From positions 1 through 39,557 of the IMG/VR virus record IMGVR_UViG_3300009181_000013: DNA of 39,557 bases, one strand, 5' to 3'. Positions 1 through 6,914 of the stretch are shown piece by piece; position 1 is the stretch's first letter, and the number at the start of each line of letters is the position of its first letter. The stretch comes from a virus. The position numbers and the translations under genes were made by a program. The notes under the pieces were generated by a model, which was not told the DNA's origin, ran no database searches, and saw only the letters and a program-made list of their open reading frames with translations.

Positions 1-123
1 AAGAAGTAAAACAGCTTGGAATTGAAGATTCTATTAAAGAAATCGTTGGTTCGCTTCCCGGTAAGCCTTCAACAGAAGGACAACAAATCGCTAAACGAGT
101 TAGTGGTGTTGTAGGCGGTATTC
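1..123. repeat. Terminal direct repeat, left copy
   Basis: These 123 bases are identical to 39435-39557. The repeat lies inside a coding sequence that reads through the junction without interruption. The simplest reading is a circularly closing assembly (overlap of a circular or circularly permuted genome). A true short direct terminal repeat of the packaged DNA is also possible. Confidence 0.95.
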
Positions 124-218
124 CTTTTGTTGGTAAAAAAATGGCGGCGGCGGTTGAAAGAACTGCGGCTGATAATCCAAACGTAAAAACACCTTCTGGT
201 TGGTCTTTTAATCCATGA
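1..218 (+). CDS. 3' end of junction-spanning virion protein (continues from 37919)
   Basis: The reading frame whose codons begin at positions divisible by three is open from the window start to the TGA at 216-218. It is the same frame as the gene beginning at 37919, so across the circular junction the protein is 577 residues long. The C-terminus ends in SGWSFNP after a hydrophobic Gly/Val-rich stretch (GVVGGIPFVGKK). The stop overlaps the ATG at 215 (ATGA), showing coupling to the next virion gene. Function is discussed under the 5' portion; an internal or ejection protein is inferred from position. Confidence 0.85.
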   Translation, partial: EVKQLGIEDSIKEIVGSLPGKPSTEGQQIAKRVSGVVGGIPFVGKKMAAAVERTAADNPNVKTPSGWSFNP

Positions 219-2323
219 ATTTTACCAGTCCATCTGGGAAGGTTTACACTTGGGATAAGCCCGTTGCTCCAACGCAATCGGATGTAGATGCTATTGTAAA
301 TTTTGACATTACAAATAGACTACAATCTAACGCTCAATTAGTGGGCGCGGGAAACAAAGAAGCTGAAAAGACTTATCGGCAAGCATATCAAGAATACTAT
401 GCTCATAACCCAGTTTCTACACGTTTAGCTGATGCTGTTACAAGTTTCCCCGGTGCGGTTATAGATGGCGCGTTTGCGGTTGGTAAAGCATTGTCTCAAT
501 GGCATGAAGATGTAAACAAGCCCACTGATACTACAATGGGCCAACAGGCTCAAATCATTGGCAGTGGAGCGGTTCAGGGAGTAAAGAACGTGGCCTATAT
601 GGGCATGAATCTTTTAGGGGCTGGATTTGAGCAATTCGCAGACACGCTTGGTCAAATAAAGGGCAATCCAAACCTTATTAAAGAAGGGGCAGATTTAGCG
701 GTAGCACGATTGAAGACCAATGCACGCGCTGAGAAAGATACTCAAAACCCATATCAACCCGGCTCCGCAGAAAACGCTATGTTTGAGGGTGGCAGAACCG
801 TTGGTCAGTTAGCTGTTCCTCTTCCCGTTATTGGCAAAGTAGGACAAGCAGCAGAAGCAGGTGGAGAAATTGTTGGACAAGCGGCAGCAAAGACAATGGG
901 AACGGCATTAAAGGCGGTTCCTCCTGTTGCAAATGCGGCAATGTTGGCATCCGCTGCTACTGGGGCTGTTGCACTACCTAAACTCAGTGGGATTGCTTTG
1001 CTTGCTAAAGGAGTAGGGGCAATTTCAAAAGACTCCACCTTCCCGTTTTCTTTAATTAAAGACTTTAGTTCAACCAAGAGAGGTCTTTTTAACGCAATTT
1101 CAGAAGCCGGTGATAGGATGATTGCCACCCCAGAAGGAAAAACAATCATAAGCCATTTAGCCAATTCGGATGATGTTATAGATGCAATGCGCACTAACAT
1201 ACAGATGGCAGATACCCAAGTTTCGACGGCTAAAGCGGTTTATGATGATGCTGTTAAAAATGGCGACCCTGCTGGACACTTAAAAAGAGCTTGGGAACGT
1301 TCTATTGCGGCTAATGAAGCACTTCGCGCCCAACAAGATTTACAGTATCGCGGTATTCAAGTGGCTAAGTGGATGGAAAACAAAGGGGCGGGTGTAATCT
1401 CAAAGAAAACGGCGGACGCTATTGCTGGCTTTGTAGAAGGAAGTTTGGGCGGGTATGTTCTTGATTCTGCTCAAAGCCAACCCGGAGAAGCCCGTGGCGA
1501 TGCTTCTGCAATGTTTGGTCTTACTTCAGCTATGCTGGGCGGCCTCGGCCAATCATTTTATAAAGCTAAACATGGAAACAACACGCCTTCTCTTAGAGAG
1601 AGAGTTTCAGATGTTCCCCTTTACGAAGCTCCAACTCGCAAGATTGAGCCAAACGTAATTGAGCAATATGCACCAAAGCCTTCTAAGACAGTAAAAGCCC
1701 CAGAAGTGAATGATGTGATTGGGGGCGTGCCTATCAATGAAAGTAAATTAGCCGACGCCATTAAAGAGACATCTGTTCAAATACTAGATAAAAAGACGGC
1801 TGAAATAGATAAGGCAGCAGGCCACACTTACGATTACACCGAGAGCAAAGCAAGAGGCTCTACGATGCACGATTTTCAAATGGTTCCAGATACGCAATTA
1901 CAGAAGATTGCGCAAAATTCTGTTCCCCTTGAAAGCTCTTGGATTGATAAAGCGGCTTACGACCCTAGTAAAGAAATTGCTTTATTAAAGCTAAAGAATG
2001 AGGGCGGCAAACGTGGCAATGTTAGCACATACGCGCTTCCGGGTGTAACGCCTGAAAAGTTTAATGCCTTTATTCAAGGATTAAACCAAATGCGCATGGT
2101 AGAGTCTGGAGTTAAAGGTTCTCACGGTAAGTATTTCAATGATTTTATAAAGCAGTATGAGAATCATTGGCGCATTAAAGATAATGTCTGGGGCAAGCCA
2201 CCTGCGCCTGCTATTCCTACACCTGTTGCACCAATAGCACCAATGGCTCAAGTTTCTCCGCAAGCTGTTCCACAAGCCATTACTCCTATTTTGAAGCCTA
2301 AACGTTCTAAACGAAAATCTTAA
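215..2323 (+). CDS. Large putative internal virion/ejection protein (702 aa)
   Basis: I do not recognise a named family. The protein is 702 residues. It opens with GKVYTWDK and a PT-x-D segment, then is largely helical, with long Ala/Gly-rich hydrophobic stretches at about residues 195-270 and 400-455 that could cross or disturb a membrane. The tail is Pro/Ala/Gln-rich and ends in a basic KPKRSKRKS. It starts by ATGA overlap with the preceding virion gene and is the last very large gene of the late block. Size, hydrophobic helical composition and position resemble internal core/ejection proteins of podoviruses, which form a DNA-delivery channel in the host envelope. I see no lytic transglycosylase motif. 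The role is inferred. Confidence 0.75.
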   Translation: MNFTSPSGKVYTWDKPVAPTQSDVDAIVNFDITNRLQSNAQLVGAGNKEAEKTYRQAYQEYYAHNPVSTRLADAVTSFPGAVIDGAFAVGKALSQWHEDVNKPTDTTMGQQAQIIGSGAVQGVKNVAYMGMNLLGAGFEQFADTLGQIKGNPNLIKEGADLAVARLKTNARAEKDTQNPYQPGSAENAMFEGGRTVGQLAVPLPVIGKVGQAAEAGGEIVGQAAAKTMGTALKAVPPVANAAMLASAATGAVALPKLSGIALLAKGVGAISKDSTFPFSLIKDFSSTKRGLFNAISEAGDRMIATPEGKTIISHLANSDDVIDAMRTNIQMADTQVSTAKAVYDDAVKNGDPAGHLKRAWERSIAANEALRAQQDLQYRGIQVAKWMENKGAGVISKKTADAIAGFVEGSLGGYVLDSAQSQPGEARGDASAMFGLTSAMLGGLGQSFYKAKHGNNTPSLRERVSDVPLYEAPTRKIEPNVIEQYAPKPSKTVKAPEVNDVIGGVPINESKLADAIKETSVQILDKKTAEIDKAAGHTYDYTESKARGSTMHDFQMVPDTQLQKIAQNSVPLESSWIDKAAYDPSKEIALLKLKNEGGKRGNVSTYALPGVTPEKFNAFIQGLNQMRMVESGVKGSHGKYFNDFIKQYENHWRIKDNVWGKPPAPAIPTPVAPIAPMAQVSPQAVPQAITPILKPKRSKRKS

Positions 2324-2325
2324 TT

Positions 2326-2730
2326 ATGCACAATTTAGCTACATTACTTCGCACCGCGCAATTCTATGCGCACAACAGCCATAATCTAACTACTGGCATT
2401 ACTTTTTTTGAAGACCATAAGTTCTTTGGTGGGCTTTATGGAACTTACGAAGAAACCTATGATGGCGTGGTAGAGCGCATGATTGGATTAGGCAAGAATC
2501 CAGACCTTGCTGCTATTACTAAAGCGGCAGCGGGCGTCGTAGCTGAATACGGCAAACACAAGTCTACGGAAGATTGTTATGATTCCGTATTAGAGCTTGA
2601 GAAAGAAATATGCAAAGCCTGCGAAAAAGATATGTCTGGTGCTTCTGAAGGCACAAAGAATTTCCTGCAAGGCATCGCTGACCAATCAGAGATGCGCCAA
2701 TACAAGATTCAACAACGCTTAAAAAAGTAA
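2326..2730 (+). CDS. Dps/ferritin-like protein
   Basis: A 134-residue helical protein with a Dps-type N-terminal half. Residues H19, H31, D46 and E50 have exactly the spacing (12, 15, 4) of the ferroxidase residues H51, H63, D78 and E82 of E. coli Dps. The surrounding sequence (H-N at 19-20, [21 protein letters not shown]) also follows the Dps pattern. Dps proteins form dodecamers that oxidise and store iron and protect DNA; DNA binding is not evident here, although the tail is basic (QQRLKK). The gene follows the 702-residue virion gene by two bases with no Shine-Dalgarno, so it is part of the late operon. Whether it is packaged or acts in the infected cell is unknown. A ferritin-fold phage family without iron chemistry is the alternative. 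Confidence 0.72.
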   Translation: MHNLATLLRTAQFYAHNSHNLTTGITFFEDHKFFGGLYGTYEETYDGVVERMIGLGKNPDLAAITKAAAGVVAEYGKHKSTEDCYDSVLELEKEICKACEKDMSGASEGTKNFLQGIADQSEMRQYKIQQRLKK

Positions 2731-2734
2731 TTCT

Positions 2735-2893
2735 ATGCCACTCAAAAAAGGTAAGTCTGTCGAAACCGTATCTGAAAACATCAAGGAGATGGTCAAAGCT
2801 GGCCATCCCCAGAGCCAAGCCGTAGCTGCTGCCATGAAAGAGTGCCGCAATGCTGGCGGTTGTCATTACAAGGGCGAACGAAAGAAAAAGTAA
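2735..2893 (+). CDS. Small basic protein, DUF6496-like (52 aa)
   Basis: A 52-residue Lys-rich protein beginning [19 protein letters not shown] and continuing with a [13 protein letters not shown] segment. This N-terminal pattern (LKKGKS, SENI, PQ-QAVA) is familiar from a widespread family of tiny phage proteins of unknown function (DUF6496). Two Cys flank a Gly-rich turn (CRNAGGC) near the basic C-terminus. It sits four bases after the Dps-like gene, in the late operon. Function unknown. Confidence 0.75.
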   Translation: MPLKKGKSVETVSENIKEMVKAGHPQSQAVAAAMKECRNAGGCHYKGERKKK

Positions 2894-2897
2894 TACC

Positions 2898-3098
2898 ATG
2901 AGCCATGATGATTTCTCATTTCTTGAAAAGATACCCACGCCAATAGCTGCTATCACTTCAGCGGCTACCGTGACTAACGGCCTTCATTCATGGCTGGAGG
3001 GCGCGTCTGGGATATTTGGTCAACTGACTACAATTTTGGGCTTTCCAGTTGCAGTCTGTATGCTTATCTATTGGTTCAGAAAAGTTCGTAAGGGCTAA
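2898..3098 (+). CDS. Small membrane protein, holin candidate (66 aa)
   Basis: The ATG at 2898, four bases after the preceding stop, is chosen over the in-frame ATG at 2850, which lies inside the upstream gene. The 66-residue product has an acidic N-terminus (MSHDDFSFLEKI), a weakly hydrophobic stretch (PIAAITSAATV), a clear transmembrane segment (TTILGFPVAVCMLIYWF) and a basic tail (RKVRKG). It is the last gene of the late transcript, just ahead of a strong terminator. A holin or other small inner-membrane protein fits the size and topology; no family is recognised. Confidence 0.65.
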   Translation: MSHDDFSFLEKIPTPIAAITSAATVTNGLHSWLEGASGIFGQLTTILGFPVAVCMLIYWFRKVRKG

Positions 3099-3101
3099 AA
3101 G

Positions 3102-3136
3102 AAAACCCCCGCCGGATGCGAGGCCGAGGGGGTTTT
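3102..3136. terminator. Bidirectional intrinsic terminator between convergent operons
   Basis: A-tract plus CCCCC (3106-3110) pairs with GGGGG (3128-3132) followed by TTTT; an inner GCC/GGC stem extends it. It has an A-run on one side and a T-run on the other, so it can stop both the late plus-strand transcript ending at 3098 and the minus-strand early transcript ending at 3240. Confidence 0.9.
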
Positions 3137-3239
3137 AGAGGTCTGCCAATTACGTTTTCATCCGAGGGAGTGTCGGAGGGCCGTTGCTCTTCAAGGACAT
3201 ACAAGGACAGCGTGTGTAAAACGTGTCAAGCATTGTTTT

Positions 3240-3443
3240 TTAATTAAATACACACTTAAAGAACTCGCGGAGGTTCTCTAATTTATACTTATCGTTTAGC
3301 TTTATGACAATAATCTTGGAGTCTTCTTCATAGAAAGCATCCAAGTTAAACTCCCCGGCTATGTGTAGGGATTTCTTAACCGAAGGCTTTAGCAAAAGAA
3401 CATCAATTCCTAGATGTTTACCTTCTGGATTAAAACCACTCAT
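3240..3443 (-). CDS. Small unknown protein (67 aa), last gene of early operon
   Basis: Start chosen at the ATG at 3443, which overlaps the TGA of the 3640-3440 frame (ATGA); an upstream in-frame TTG at 3458 would add five residues. The product begins MSGFNPEGKHLGIDVLLLKP, has alternating hydrophobic strands (KIIVIKLNDKY) and ends FKCVFN. It looks like a small compact alpha/beta protein. No family recognised. Confidence 0.6.
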   Translation of the reverse strand: MSGFNPEGKHLGIDVLLLKPSVKKSLHIAGEFNLDAFYEEDSKIIVIKLNDKYKLENLREFFKCVFN

Positions 3444-3640
3444 AGGTTCATAATCCAAGTTATCGTTGGACTTTGCTTATAGATTTTGCAGGGGCGGACT
3501 TTAACTTCTTTTTGCGTCTCTTTTTGCGGGGCATTGGCGTTGGGATGAAGTGGGGTTCCTCTTCCCAGATGCTGCTCTCGGTCTGATAATGTTGGTAAGG
3601 CGTCACCGAATAAGTCGGTTTCCACAGATTCTTTAGCCAT
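3440..3640 (-). CDS. Overlapping small ORF (66 aa), alternative frame
   Basis: Reads MAKESVETDLFGDALPTLSD and continues with a Pro/Lys/Gln-rich half; it ends by ATGA overlap with the gene at 3443. It overlaps almost all of the 3657-3460 gene in another frame. Its composition is credible and its stop is positioned for coupling to the next gene, but the competing frame is coupled to the previous gene. One or both may be translated; I cannot decide from sequence alone. Confidence 0.4.
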   Translation of the reverse strand: MAKESVETDLFGDALPTLSDREQHLGRGTPLHPNANAPQKETQKEVKVRPCKIYKQSPTITWIMNL

Positions 3641-3657
3641 TGGATTAGTTTATTCAT
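3460..3657 (-). CDS. Small basic protein (65 aa)
   Basis: Starts MNKLIQWLKNLWKP, an amphipathic N-terminal helix, followed by a Pro/Tyr/Glu-rich middle and a strongly basic stretch (PRKKRRKKKLK) near the C-terminus. The ATG at 3657 overlaps the stop of the upstream 55-residue membrane protein (ATGAATAA), which supports this frame and start. An upstream in-frame ATG at 3672 would add five residues. A membrane-associated or nucleic-acid-binding peptide is conceivable; no family is recognised. Confidence 0.5.
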   Translation of the reverse strand: MNKLIQWLKNLWKPTYSVTPYQHYQTESSIWEEEPHFIPTPMPRKKRRKKKLKSAPAKSISKVQR

Positions 3658-3817
3658 CTTTATCAGGGTCACAAATACAGGCTAATTGGTCAAGCATCTT
3701 GGCATTGGCTGCAAAGAAGTTGGTTATAATTTGAAAGATGGCGGCAATGATAAGGAAAAAGAAAGTAATAAATCCACAGATTGCCCAGCCGAGGTTTTTT
3801 ATAGCGTAAGTAATCAT
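3650..3817 (-). CDS. Small membrane protein (55 aa)
   Basis: A 55-residue protein, MITYAIKNLGWAICGF and onward, with one long transmembrane helix (about residues 10-33, rich in Phe/Ile) and a polar acidic tail ending DPDKDE. The ATG at 3817 overlaps the TGA of the preceding helix-turn-helix gene (ATGA), and its stop overlaps the next start. Placement inside the early operon suggests an early host-takeover or envelope function, but none can be assigned. Confidence 0.6.
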   Translation of the reverse strand: MITYAIKNLGWAICGFITFFFLIIAAIFQIITNFFAANAKMLDQLACICDPDKDE

Positions 3818-4047
3818 TTCATTCGGTATTTAGAGGTTCTGCGTCTTTGGCCGTTTTTAGTCATACACAAGCCATTCCACATTTCAATCTTACCTTCTTT
3901 AACAAGTTTGAAAAGCAATACCCGAACATGACACTCGGAGTAGCCTCCGTGGGCAGAGTATTCTTTAGCAGTAAACCATTCTGGGCCTTTTGGCTCAACG
4001 GTGCGTTTTAGCAGTTTATCTAGTTTATCAAACGGGCTTGGTTTCAT
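3814..4047 (-). CDS. Small winged-helix-like DNA-binding protein (77 aa)
   Basis: A 77-residue protein containing WFTAKEYSAHGGYSECHVR followed by LLFKLVKEGKIEMWNGLC, the pattern of a winged helix: a domain-recruiting helix, a recognition helix (the Y-S-x-x-H-V-R region) and a beta wing. The C-terminus is basic (KNGQRRRTSKYRMK). The start overlaps the stop of the metallophosphoesterase gene (TAATG). A transcriptional regulator or DNA-binding accessory protein is likely; the target is unknown. Confidence 0.6.
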   Translation of the reverse strand: MKPSPFDKLDKLLKRTVEPKGPEWFTAKEYSAHGGYSECHVRVLLFKLVKEGKIEMWNGLCMTKNGQRRRTSKYRMK

Positions 4048-4793
4048 TAGTATGTTTTTATTCCTGTGGATGCGTAAAAATTGTCTCCGAGGCGGTTACA
4101 TTGCCATATCTGGTAAGTTCCGTCATCAAACATTAAACCATACGCCCAGCCATTGTTGTGGCGGAGTTTGTTTGTTTGGCGGGAGTTGTAGGGCATATCT
4201 ATTTTACAGAGTGCGCCAATCCCTCTTGATTCCTTTTGGCCTTCATCGGTTTCTACCGGATAGCTCTCAATGGTGTGAGTGTGGCCGAAAATACAATGAC
4301 GATAGACGCGAGCATGGACGGCAGCGGCACTCTTCCCGGAGGCATAGCCGTGGATGCACTTAAGATGGCCTAGACGAAGGATTCCGATGCGGGAGTCATA
4401 AGGGAGCATCTTGGCCTTACATTTGCGGATATGGCCTTCAAAACGCTTTACTGAGTCCGTGGCATAGTCTCGCATAACCCCCGTGGCAGAGCCTTGCAGG
4501 TCGTAAAGGCGTTCGTCATGGTTGCCACGCAGAAAGTAGTTTTGATTCCCACCATCAAAGAACTGACGAAGGAAAGTAGACCCCATATCCCAGTCATCTA
4601 TTAGGCTATCGGCTTTCTCTTCGTCGGATGCTCCTTTCCTAAGATTGCGGAAATCAAAGGCATCGCCCAGATGGATGCGGATTTTTGGCTTAAAATCTTT
4701 GATAAATGCCATTACCGCTTTCTCGGCTACTGGGTCTATCATATCACCGTGGGAATCTCCCACTATTACAAAAGGGGTAGGCTTCATATTCAA
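4047..4793 (-). CDS. Calcineurin-like metallophosphoesterase
   Basis: A 248-residue protein with the full set of metallophosphoesterase motifs in order: GDSHGD (residues 12-17), GDAFD (43-47), GNHDE (90-94), a single His (H149, in IHGY) and GHTH (170-173). These ligate the two metal ions and activate water for phosphoester hydrolysis. Length is normal for the family. Phage members include protein and nucleotide phosphatases and nucleases; the substrate here is not evident. It lies in the early operon between an HNH gene (ATGA overlap) and a small DNA-binding protein, so a nucleic-acid or nucleotide substrate is plausible. Confidence 0.9.
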   Translation of the reverse strand: MNMKPTPFVIVGDSHGDMIDPVAEKAVMAFIKDFKPKIRIHLGDAFDFRNLRKGASDEEKADSLIDDWDMGSTFLRQFFDGGNQNYFLRGNHDERLYDLQGSATGVMRDYATDSVKRFEGHIRKCKAKMLPYDSRIGILRLGHLKCIHGYASGKSAAAVHARVYRHCIFGHTHTIESYPVETDEGQKESRGIGALCKIDMPYNSRQTNKLRHNNGWAYGLMFDDGTYQIWQCNRLGDNFYASTGIKTY

Positions 4794-5098
4794 CAGTCGT
4801 GAATGTTGCGTAACAAAGCTAGCTCTCTGGCTTTGGACTTATGTTCTTCTACCCAAGTATGACAGGGGCGGCAGACTGGCATCCAAGTCGATTCGTTTAC
4901 CATGTTTTTTCCGCGCTTGGCGGTGTGGTGAATTTCGGTAGCCCACTTCTGGCAACCACATTCAATCCCGGCTGCGCCAAGGATAAGACCAGCTTCGCAA
5001 ATACGGTTAAGGGCTAAGTATGCCTTACGTTTGTGGCGATACTCATTGTTTAGTTTTATCCTCTTTTCGGAAACTTTTTTAAGCGGTGTTCGTTTCAT
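4790..5098 (-). CDS. HNH-type nuclease-like protein (102 aa)
   Basis: A small basic protein with Cys at 34, 47, 49, 76 and 79 and the motif E-I-H-H (55-58), N68, then V-C-R-P-C-H (75-80) and a following acidic E-E-H. This is the beta-beta-alpha-metal arrangement of HNH endonucleases with a CxxC zinc knuckle. The basic N-terminus (MKRTPLKKVSEKRIK) would favour DNA binding. Its stop overlaps the phosphoesterase start (ATGA). Phage HNH proteins of this size act in recombination, packaging or host DNA cutting; the exact role is open. Confidence 0.78.
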   Translation of the reverse strand: MKRTPLKKVSEKRIKLNNEYRHKRKAYLALNRICEAGLILGAAGIECGCQKWATEIHHTAKRGKNMVNESTWMPVCRPCHTWVEEHKSKARELALLRNIHDC

Positions 5099-5231
5099 AA
5101 TATATCAAAAATGGCGTTTTCTTTACACATGATTACTACCTTTAGCGGGTATTTTGCTTTTATCCGTTATAGGGAGTAAATTTACTCAGTACCGTGAGTC
5201 ATTTGTAAGTCATTTTATCAGTCCAGTGTGG

Positions 5232-5921
5232 TCAGGAATGTCCATTATCTCTTACGACTTGGTCGTGTCCTTTGACATAAGCCGTTGCCAGCGAATAAGT
5301 AATGTGCGATTTGCTGGCCTCCTCGTTAATAATTTTGTTTAAATCTGCATTTTTGCCTAATTCGGCGTGCCATGTTTTCTCAGGCATCACACGATAAGTA
5401 CTCAGTTGCTCTGGATTTTCACGTACAAAGCTATCGTCACGCCACAGTATTCGGTTGTTAGGTTGAGCAGCAATCTGGCCTGAGCCGTCATCAAGTAATA
5501 ACAAGTGATAACATTTGTGTTCTGGCGGGTATTGGGAATAGCCGTTGTCAGTGTGGTCGAGCGTAAACCAATACGAAGCAGGAACCATTTTACCATCGCG
5601 GGTCTTATATTGGCATCCCATTTCGCGCAGATATTCGTATTGCGTGGCACAAAAATCCCAGCCGTGACAGTCCCAAGATTGTAACTCTGGTAGTTCGTGG
5701 ATGCAATTTGAGGTGGGCTGTTCATGGCGTAGCTTGTGCAGCGGTATCCTAGCCCATTGTGCGCCTGACTCGCAAAGAATAGAAAAATGCAGTGCGCGTG
5801 ATGGTATTGAAGTGACGCCAAAGATAACGCAACGCTCGTATTCTTTAGTATCAGTGATACTACCGCGCAGAATACTTTGGTCTACCATTCCGTAAATGTG
5901 CTGTGGTATAGATTTGTTCAC
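5232..5921 (-). CDS. Unknown early protein (229 aa)
   Basis: GTG start at 5921 chosen because it overlaps the TGA of the RusA-like gene (GTGA). The product is a soluble, Cys/His/Trp-rich protein (for example ELQSWDCHGWDFCATQYEYL near the middle), with the segment HKCYHLLLLDDGSGQI typical of a compact beta fold. No catalytic signature is recognised. A 133-base gap follows it on the minus strand, holding only an 11-codon ORF that ends by ATGA overlap with the HNH gene. Its position in the DNA-processing operon is the only clue to function. Confidence 0.75.
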   Translation of the reverse strand: MNKSIPQHIYGMVDQSILRGSITDTKEYERCVIFGVTSIPSRALHFSILCESGAQWARIPLHKLRHEQPTSNCIHELPELQSWDCHGWDFCATQYEYLREMGCQYKTRDGKMVPASYWFTLDHTDNGYSQYPPEHKCYHLLLLDDGSGQIAAQPNNRILWRDDSFVRENPEQLSTYRVMPEKTWHAELGKNADLNKIINEEASKSHITYSLATAYVKGHDQVVRDNGHS

Positions 5922-6295
5922 GTTGCATATATTTTAATGTCGTAATTGATTAAAATTTTTGTCCCGACCTGCGCTTTCTTTGTTTTGCGTTGGTTGACGA
6001 CAAGTCGGATGGTGGTAGGGTCATCGTTGGGAATAAGCCCTTGGTATCGGAGTGCATCGACAAGGTATTTGACGCCCCCGGCAAGATTGTCGGCGTCGAG
6101 TAATCTGACACCATGTCGCGTGATGCGGACTGTAATGCGTCCTGCGCCTCCTTCTTCATTTTCATTAACAACCACCTGTTCCTCCCCAGCATTGTGTTCA
6201 GGCTTGGTGTGACGTAATTCGGGAGCCAGAGAGTGCAACTGCTTGGAGACTTGTTCTTGGAGGTGGAAAGGGAGGTCATGCAGTTTTAGTCTCAT
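5918..6295 (-). CDS. rusA: RusA-like Holliday junction resolvase
   Basis: A 125-residue protein whose C-terminal half has the RusA signature: L-D-A-D-N-L (66-71), a following D80 in LVDALRYQGLI and D91-D92, then a basic strand with Lys residues (K104, K106, K107). RusA enzymes are metal-dependent dimeric nucleases that resolve four-way DNA junctions, and lambdoid and other phages use them in recombination and in clearing branched DNA before packaging. The N-terminal third is more polar than usual. Overlaps of four bases with both neighbours place it firmly in the operon. Confidence 0.82.
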   Translation of the reverse strand: MRLKLHDLPFHLQEQVSKQLHSLAPELRHTKPEHNAGEEQVVVNENEEGGAGRITVRITRHGVRLLDADNLAGGVKYLVDALRYQGLIPNDDPTTIRLVVNQRKTKKAQVGTKILINYDIKIYAT

Positions 6296-6537
6296 TGTGC
6301 TAATCTTTGCTCTTTAATGTGGTCGATGACATCATCTAAAGCTATTTCACGCAATGCTTTGATGTGTTTGCAGCGGTAGCGGGTTTGAGTTTCTTGCAAG
6401 TATTTGTAGTGACGGCAACGCCAATCGGTGCAGCTACACTCGTCTTCAACTAAGTCTACTTTGTAATGTTCGTTGGGGTGCGATTCAGACTCAACGTAAT
6501 AGCAAAGTGGGTCTCCTTGGATTGGAGTATGTTTCAT
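6292..6537 (-). CDS. Stand-alone SWIM-type zinc finger protein (81 aa)
   Basis: An 81-residue protein whose core is C34-x-C36 followed after a basic linker by C56-x-H58 (CSCTDWRCRHY ... RYRCKHI). CxCx(n)CxH is the SWIM zinc-binding pattern, found in transposases, SWI2/SNF2 proteins and recombination mediators, and used for DNA or protein contacts. Here the domain is nearly the whole protein. ATGA overlaps join it to the PD-(D/E)XK gene upstream and rusA downstream, suggesting a recombination accessory role (inferred). Confidence 0.75.
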   Translation of the reverse strand: MKHTPIQGDPLCYYVESESHPNEHYKVDLVEDECSCTDWRCRHYKYLQETQTRYRCKHIKALREIALDDVIDHIKEQRLAQ

Positions 6538-6914
6538 AACAACAAGTGGATTTCGTCTATCGGTAAAAGTATCATCTCTACACGGTTTCCATCCCCGCCC
6601 CTAGTAATACTAAGATGCTTAGAAGTGATTAGTTCACGCAAACGCTCTTTTAGCTTTTCGGTTCTTAATAAAATTACTGATTGGGGCTGGCCTCCGATTG
6701 ATAAGATATGCGCCCACCAATCTGACTTTGTAGCACTTAACCCAGAAGGAACCCCATTGCAGCGAATCTCAAAAACGATGTTCCCAGTTGTTGCCCACTT
6801 ATCGCGCTCACGTTTAACTTCAATGGTTTGTTCCTTTGCCAGCATCCGTAACCATTCTTCGCCCTCTTGTCCGAAGCGCAAATCAAGGTCAAAGTCCTTA
6901 AATGCTTTGCTCAT
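6534..6914 (-). CDS. PD-(D/E)XK-superfamily nuclease-like protein (126 aa)
   Basis: The N-terminal half reads DFDLDLRFGQEGEEWL, then TIEVKRERDKWATTGNIVFE and GLSATKSDWWAHIL. The acidic DLRFG helix start, the E-V-K triad (about residues 32-34), and the TGN-x-x-x-E strand are the usual pattern of small phage PD-(D/E)XK nucleases related to Holliday-junction or restriction-type enzymes. The protein is single-domain. It overlaps both neighbours by four bases. The catalytic assignment rests on motif pattern only; the substrate is unknown, perhaps branched DNA as for the adjacent RusA. Confidence 0.68.
   Translation of the reverse strand: MSKAFKDFDLDLRFGQEGEEWLRMLAKEQTIEVKRERDKWATTGNIVFEIRCNGVPSGLSATKSDWWAHILSIGGQPQSVILLRTEKLKERLRELITSKHLSITRGGDGNRVEMILLPIDEIHLLL

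Noticed and set aside
3194-3215. Short direct repeat AAGGACA-TAC-AAGGACA near the convergent terminator
   Set aside because: Two 7-base copies are within chance expectation and show no further pattern.
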